Positions 59,514 through 64,000 of a stretch of 64,000 bases of DNA are shown piece after piece. The notes under the pieces are model-generated. The model ran no database searches and was not told the origin of the DNA. It was given only the letters and a program-made list of their open reading frames with translations. The first letter of the stretch is position 1, and the number at the start of each line of letters is the position of its first letter. Origin of the DNA: Amycolatopsis nigrescens CSC17Ta-90. GTDB taxonomy: Bacteria; Actinomycetota; Actinomycetes; Mycobacteriales; Pseudonocardiaceae. Where the stretch lies: NCBI RefSeq assembly GCF_000384315.1, contig NZ_ARVW01000001.1:8353001-8417000 (forward strand), read 5' to 3'. The position numbers and the translations under genes are program-made.

Positions 59514-60941
59514 ATGTCCCAGCTGAACCGGCCGGCCGCGGTGCTGGCCTGTGTGGTGATCGTGCAGTTCATGGCTTCGTTGGACCTGTCGGTGGTGAAC
59601 GTCGCGCTACCGGCCATCCAGTCCGATCTCGGCTTCGACCAGACCGCGCTGCAGTGGGTGGTCAACGCCTACGCGCTGGTGTACGGCGGGTTCATGCTGC
59701 TCGGCGGCAGGCTCGGTGACGTGCTCGGCAGGCGGCGGGTGCTGTTCGGCGGGCTGGCCGTGTTCGCGCTGGCCAGCCTCCTGGGTGGCTTCGCGACCGC
59801 TCCGGGGCAGCTGATCGCGGTGCGGGCCGTGCAGGGCCTCGGCGCCGCGGTGCTCTCACCGGCCGCGCTCGCACTGGTCTCCGTCACCTTCGAAGCGGGC
59901 AAGGCACGTTCGCGCGCGCTCGGCCTGTGGGCCATCTCGACCGTCGTCGGCGGCGCGGTCGGGGTACTGGCGGGCGGGGTGCTCACCCAGTCCCTCGACT
60001 GGCGTTGGGTGCTGTGGATCAACCTGCCGATCGCCGCACTGGCGCTGGCCGCCGCGGCCACCGGGGTCCGGGAGAGCCGCCCGGAAAGCGCGCCCAAACT
60101 CGACTTCCTCGGCGCCGCACTGGTCACCGCCGGAATGGCACTGCTCATCCTGGGCGTCGCCCGCACCGACGAGTACCCGTGGACCTCGCCGATGACCATC
60201 GGCACCCTGGCCATCGCCCTGGTGCTGCTGGCCGCTTTCGTCGTGGTGGAACGGAAAATCACCGACCCGCTGCTCGACCTGCGGCTGTTCCGGCATCGCG
60301 CGCTGGCCGGGGCGAACCTGTTCGGTTTCCTGATCACCGCGGGCCAGCTGGCCGGGTTCTACTTCGTGTCGCTGCACATGCAGCAGGTCCTGCACTACTC
60401 CCCCGCCATGGCGGGCCTGGCGTTCCTGCCGTTCTGCGCGGGCGCGGTCGCCGGTATGCAGCTGGCCACCAGGATGATGCCGTCGCTCGGCGCCCGCGGG
60501 ACGCTGCTCGCCGGCGGGCTGCTCGGCGGTGCCGGCATCGCCTGGTTCGGCGCGGCCGGGCCCGGTGGCTCCTTCGTGGCCGATCTGCTCGGGCCGTCGC
60601 TGGTGGCCAGCGTCGGGATCGGTGCCGGTTTCGTGGCCATGGGCGCGGCGGCCACCGGTGGCGTGCCCGCCGCGGACGCCGGGATGGCGTCCGGGATCAT
60701 CAACAGCTCCCGGCAGCTTGGCGGATCCATCGGGCTGGCGGCGCTGACCACCATCGCGGCCGGGGTGACCACCCGGTCGTCCGCGACCGCAGACGACGCC
60801 CTCAGCGCCGGTTACTCGGTCGCGCTCTACGTCGGCGGCGCGCTGATCGTCGCGGGTGCGCTGGTGGCCTGGGCACTGGTACCGGCGAACGGCCGGCGGG
60901 ACGGGCGGCAGCGGGCGGCCGTCACGGCGGCCTCCGGCTAA
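59514..60941 (+). CDS. DHA2-type MFS drug exporter
   Basis: The 475-residue, 14-helix protein has SLDLSVVNVALPAIQSDLGFDQTALQWVVNAYALVYGGFMLLGGRLGDVLGRRRVLF (motifs D1 and A) and motif C-like GVLAGGVLTQSLDWRWVLWINLPIA. ATG 59514 follows GGGGGAA. The divergent TetR gene and palindrome suggest induction by the exported drug. Confidence 0.88.
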   Translation: MSQLNRPAAVLACVVIVQFMASLDLSVVNVALPAIQSDLGFDQTALQWVVNAYALVYGGFMLLGGRLGDVLGRRRVLFGGLAVFALASLLGGFATAPGQLIAVRAVQGLGAAVLSPAALALVSVTFEAGKARSRALGLWAISTVVGGAVGVLAGGVLTQSLDWRWVLWINLPIAALALAAAATGVRESRPESAPKLDFLGAALVTAGMALLILGVARTDEYPWTSPMTIGTLAIALVLLAAFVVVERKITDPLLDLRLFRHRALAGANLFGFLITAGQLAGFYFVSLHMQQVLHYSPAMAGLAFLPFCAGAVAGMQLATRMMPSLGARGTLLAGGLLGGAGIAWFGAAGPGGSFVADLLGPSLVASVGIGAGFVAMGAAATGGVPAADAGMASGIINSSRQLGGSIGLAALTTIAAGVTTRSSATADDALSAGYSVALYVGGALIVAGALVAWALVPANGRRDGRQRAAVTAASG

Positions 60942-61162
60942 GCGGCCTGCCCGTCCTCCATCGCTTCCCCGCCCGGTAGTCTTCGTTCGGATCAACCGTT
61001 CCGGCGCGCGTGGCACGCCCGCCGAACGGCCGCATCAGGCTGGTCCACACGGCCGCATCGGCGCGTGGCGCCCCGGTGCCCGGAAGTCCGTTCGCAGTAA
61101 CATCCGGACCCGGCGGGACATCGGGGCAGAGACATCCGGGGAAGCACGGCGGGGAGCAGCAG

Positions 61163-62536
61163 TTGACGGAGGAAAGCCGGTTGGTCGCCGGCCGTTACCG
61201 CTTGGTCGAGAAGGTGGGCGGCGGCGCGATGGGCGTGGTCTGGCGCGGCCGGGACGAATCGCTCGACCGCGTGATCGCGGTTAAGGAACTGTTGCTGCAC
61301 AACGGTTTTGACGAGGTCAAGACGGGCGAGGCGAAGCAGCGGGCGATGCGCGAGGCGCGGATCGCCGCCAGGTTGCAGCATCCGCACGCAATCACCGTGT
61401 TCGACGTGGTCGAGGAGTCGGACCGGCCGTGGCTGATCATGGAGTACCTGCCGTCGAAGAGTCTGGCCGAAGTGCTCTACGAAAGCGGTCCACTGCCGGT
61501 CGCCGACGTCGTGAAGATCGGCCGTCAGCTCGCCTCCGCGCTGCTCGCCGCGCACCAGGCCGGGATCGTGCACCGGGACGTGAAGCCGGGCAACGTACTG
61601 CTCGGCGAGGACGGCACGGTCAAGATCACCGATTTCGGCATCTCCCGCGCCGCCGGCGACGTGACCGTCACCGCCACCGGCGAGGTCGCCGGCACACCGG
61701 GCTTCTTCTCGCCCGAGGTGGCCAGGGGCAGTGACGCCAACGCGGCTTCGGACGTGTTCTCCCTCGGCGCGACGCTGTACACCGCGGTCGAGGGCACGCC
61801 GCCGTTCGGGCACAGCGAAAACGCGATCGCGCTGCTTTACCGGGTGGCACGCGGAGAGACCGTGCCGCCGCAGCAGGCCGGCGCGCTCACCCCGATCCTG
61901 ACCCGCTTGCTGGCCAACGACCCCGAAGAACGGCCGACCACCGCCGAAGCCTTCGAGTTGCTGAACGATCCGGCCTTGGAGCGGGGCACCGCCGCCGGTG
62001 GCGGTGGCTCCCGGCGGCGGGTGCTGATCGCCGCGCTCGCCGCGGTGGTACTGATCGCCGCCACCGTGCTGACCGTGCTGCTCACCAGGGACGGCGAAAA
62101 TCCGGGCAACACGGCCGCCCCGCCGACCACCCAGCAGCCGTCCACCTCGCCGCCGAACCCGGCGCCGCCGCCGGCCGAGCAGTCCACGTCGAACACACCG
62201 AGCCCGCCGAGCAGCCCGCCGTCGACCAGCCCCGCCGCCGTACCGCTGGAGCAGGCGATCCAGGACTACTACGCGCTCATTCCCGGCAACCTGCAGGCCG
62301 GCTACGCCCGGCTGACCGACCGGTTCAAGCAGTCCCGCGCGCAGACCTTCGCAAAGTACGAGGGATTCTGGCGCAGCATGCGGGCCGAGGTCTCAGGAGT
62401 CGCGGTCAGCGGTCAGAACACGGTGTCCGCCACCATCACCTTCATCGAAAACGGCCAGACCAAGTCCCGTGAGCACCACGTCTACACCCTGGTCCAGAGC
62501 AACGGCCAGTGGATGATCGACAGTCAGAGCAGCTGA
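61163..62536 (+). CDS. membrane Ser/Thr protein kinase (Pkn family)
   Basis: The 457-residue protein has a kinase domain at 12-270 with GGGAMGVVW, Lys41 (VIAVKEL), HRDVKPGN (Asp139), DFG (157-159) and a GTPGFFSPE activation-segment end. One helix lies at about 286-308. A Pro/Thr/Ser-rich external stalk and a small extracellular domain at 360-457 follow (EQAIQDYYALIPGNLQAGYARLTDRFKQ, HHVYTLVQSNGQWMIDS). The domain looks NTF2-like rather than PASTA. TTG 61163 is chosen for GGGGAG 6 bases before it. The 221 bases upstream hold no gene. Confidence 0.9.
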   Translation: MTEESRLVAGRYRLVEKVGGGAMGVVWRGRDESLDRVIAVKELLLHNGFDEVKTGEAKQRAMREARIAARLQHPHAITVFDVVEESDRPWLIMEYLPSKSLAEVLYESGPLPVADVVKIGRQLASALLAAHQAGIVHRDVKPGNVLLGEDGTVKITDFGISRAAGDVTVTATGEVAGTPGFFSPEVARGSDANAASDVFSLGATLYTAVEGTPPFGHSENAIALLYRVARGETVPPQQAGALTPILTRLLANDPEERPTTAEAFELLNDPALERGTAAGGGGSRRRVLIAALAAVVLIAATVLTVLLTRDGENPGNTAAPPTTQQPSTSPPNPAPPPAEQSTSNTPSPPSSPPSTSPAAVPLEQAIQDYYALIPGNLQAGYARLTDRFKQSRAQTFAKYEGFWRSMRAEVSGVAVSGQNTVSATITFIENGQTKSREHHVYTLVQSNGQWMIDSQSS

Positions 62537-62559
62537 CCCCGGATTCGCCAGAGCCGTGC

Positions 62560-62577
62560 CGTATAGGTCGTTATACG
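62560..62577. repeat. CGTATA-n6-TATACG inverted repeat between convergent genes
   Basis: CGTATA (62560-62565) and TATACG (62572-62577) are exact inverse complements, 23 bases after the kinase stop and 2 before the phospholipase stop. It is too short for a strong terminator and resembles a regulator site. Confidence 0.45.
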
Positions 62578-62578
62578 C

Positions 62579-64000
62579 CTAACCGGGCGGCCTGGACGGC
62601 TCCTGGACCGGCATGCTCTGGTTCCCGGACGGCACCTCGGGCGCCGGGTTGTCCCGCACCTGCGCCTGCGCGGCCAGCAGTTTCGCGACGGTGGCCGGGT
62701 AGCGCAGCCGCTCGTTGCCCGCGGGGAACGGCGCGGGTGGCCGGGTGAAGCGGAAGGCCGAGGTGAGATCGCCGACCGTGCGCCGCCGCCAGTCGCTGAG
62801 GTGCGGCTCCCGCACCCCGAACCGCCGCTCCAGGAACCGGACCAGCGAGGAATGGTCGAAGGTCTCCGAGCAGACGTAACCGCCGGCGGTCCACGGCGAC
62901 ACGATCACCGTGGGCACCCGGAAACCCAGCCCGATCGGCTTGCCGTCCACGAACTCGTCCGGGGTGCCCGGCGACGGGGTCGGCGGGAGCACGTGGTCGA
63001 AATAGCCGTCGTTCTCGTCGTAGGTGAGGATGAACGCCGTTTTCTTCCACACGTCCGGGTTGGCCGCGATCGCGTCTATTTTGGACGCGATGTACTGGGC
63101 GCCGGCGGCGGGCATCCAGAGCGGATGCTCGGTCTGCGCCGAGGGCGCCACCAGCCAGCTCACCGCCGGCAGCCGGTCGTTCTTCGCGTCGTGCTCGAAC
63201 CAGCCGGCCGACTTCCGCACCATCGCGTTGCGGTACAGGGGCGAACTACGCGGCGCCTCGGCGAACTGGCGGAACCAGGCCAGCGAGTTGTCGTCGTAGT
63301 TGTCCTCCTCCTGGTAGATCCGCCAGCTGACGCCGGCCTCGGTCAGCCGCTCCGGGTAGGTCTTCCAGGACAGCACCGGCTTGGCCGAGGACATGTAGTT
63401 GTAGTACGCCGGGCCGCCAGCCGTGCCGTGCGGGTCGATCCACCCGCTCCACATGTACAGCCGGTTCGGGTTGGTCGGCCCGATCACCGAGCAGTGGTAG
63501 CCGTCGCAGACGGTGAACGCCTCGGCCAGCGCGAAATGGAACGGGATGTCGTCACGGGTGTAGTAACCCATGCTCTTCGCGCCCTTGGCCTTGATCCAGT
63601 TGTCCATCGCGCCGGAGTTCCACGCGGAGTGCTGGTCGTCCCAGTCGTGCGGCAGCCCCGGCGTCTCCTGCGCGCTGGTGACCGCGGTGTCGTAGCGGAA
63701 CGGCAGCACGTAACCGTCCGCGTGCGCGGCGTCCGGCTGGTAGAAGGCGGGCCGTCCGTCCGGCAGCCGCAGCACGTTCGGGTCGGAGAACCCGCGCACC
63801 CCGGCCATGGTGCCGAAGTAGTGGTCGAAGCTGCGGTTCTCCTGCATCAGGATCACCACGTGCTCGATGTCCTCCAGCCGGGCCGCCGGCCGCGCCGGGG
63901 TCTCGGCCAGCGCCTTGCGCAGGTTCGACGGCAACAGCACCGAACCCAGCGCGGCGGCGCCCGCGGTGCCAAGCACCCGGCGGCGGGTGATCGCGTGCTC
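62579..64000 (-). CDS. Tat-exported phospholipase C/acid phosphatase-like protein, start beyond the window
   Basis: The reverse frame remains open to the window edge, where it reads EHAITRRRVLGTAGAAALGSV. The twin arginines and hydrophobic run are a Tat signal, so the true start lies outside; the apparent internal start at GTG 63976 would cut the signal. The mature enzyme has the alkaline phosphatase-like phosphoesterase motifs EHVVILMQENRSFDHYFGTMAGV (metal and nucleophile region), PHDWDDQHSAWNSGAMD, ILTYDENDGYFDHVLPP and FDHSSLVRFLERRFG. Family members are secreted phospholipases C. It lacks the extra C-terminal domains of larger relatives. Confidence 0.87.
   Translation of the reverse strand, partial: EHAITRRRVLGTAGAAALGSVLLPSNLRKALAETPARPAARLEDIEHVVILMQENRSFDHYFGTMAGVRGFSDPNVLRLPDGRPAFYQPDAAHADGYVLPFRYDTAVTSAQETPGLPHDWDDQHSAWNSGAMDNWIKAKGAKSMGYYTRDDIPFHFALAEAFTVCDGYHCSVIGPTNPNRLYMWSGWIDPHGTAGGPAYYNYMSSAKPVLSWKTYPERLTEAGVSWRIYQEEDNYDDNSLAWFRQFAEAPRSSPLYRNAMVRKSAGWFEHDAKNDRLPAVSWLVAPSAQTEHPLWMPAAGAQYIASKIDAIAANPDVWKKTAFILTYDENDGYFDHVLPPTPSPGTPDEFVDGKPIGLGFRVPTVIVSPWTAGGYVCSETFDHSSLVRFLERRFGVREPHLSDWRRRTVGDLTSAFRFTRPPAPFPAGNERLRYPATVAKLLAAQAQVRDNPAPEVPSGNQSMPVQEPSRPPG

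Overview
The window is high-GC actinobacterial DNA with dense genes, GTG and TTG starts, and many 4-bp ATGA/GTGA gene overlaps. Dispersed GTGAGTG-type palindromes, a DUF222/HNH gene, protein O-mannosylation genes, a tRNA-Pro(GGG) without an encoded CCA, and numerous DHA2-type exporters and single-gene regulators suggest a soil Pseudonocardiaceae, most likely Amycolatopsis or a close relative. That assignment is inference. There is no rRNA, no CRISPR array, no intact transposon and no large antibiotic cluster. Both ends cut through genes: a PucR-type regulator on the left and a Tat-exported phospholipase C on the right.

1-15.7 kb is a catabolic and uptake region. It holds a PucR-type regulator, an acyl-CoA ligase/esterase/MFS operon, an enoyl-CoA hydratase, a creatininase/enolase-superfamily pair with a glucarate-dehydratase-like active site, a ROK protein without its catalytic residues, a five-gene oligopeptide-type ABC operon and a divergent IclR gene coupled to a serine hydrolase. 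Each gene of the ABC operon overlaps the next by 4 bp.

15.7-23.3 kb carries an oxidoreductase-HAD operon behind an ATACC/GGTAT operator, two divergent DHA2 exporters, a HAD phosphatase, an unusual J-domain/membrane/NERD protein and a stand-alone LigD polymerase domain. 23.3-25.2 kb is a small foreign-looking patch with an IS21-like relic and an HNH protein of lower GC. 26.4-29 kb contains the best candidate for an undescribed system: a membrane protein and a small protein, translationally coupled and carrying the same 20-residue GN-x-FHGDVRI-x-GDN-x-PIVGG tag. Regulator/enzyme pairs follow (two AraC genes, hydrolases, an EamA transporter).

33.5-42.8 kb is a cell-surface glycosylation region: protein O-mannosyltransferase, a small lipoprotein, an exported PQQ-type beta-propeller, a family-39 glycosyltransferase, a methyltransferase preceded by a 45-codon ORF, a PIG-L deacetylase and a GT2-GtrA fusion. 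42.8-44.7 kb is decayed. It holds a partly duplicated, apparently frameshifted pentapeptide-family gene beside tRNA-Pro.

44.8-50.3 kb holds a FadR-type GntR gene, csaA, a second HAD gene, a feruloyl-CoA synthetase-like gene and redox or FMN proteins. Related ATACCG/TAT operators lie before csaA/GntR, the second HAD gene and the oxidoreductase-HAD operon 30 kb away, which suggests one regulon. 50.3-55.7 kb contains a polar amino acid ABC transporter operon ending in a class V aminotransferase fused to a YheO-like PAS/HTH regulator, an arrangement analogous to MocR proteins. The rest holds an isochorismatase-fold hydrolase with a GlxA-type regulator, a PASTA/soluble pair, a TetR-exporter pair with a perfect 12-bp palindrome, a membrane Ser/Thr kinase and the truncated phospholipase C.
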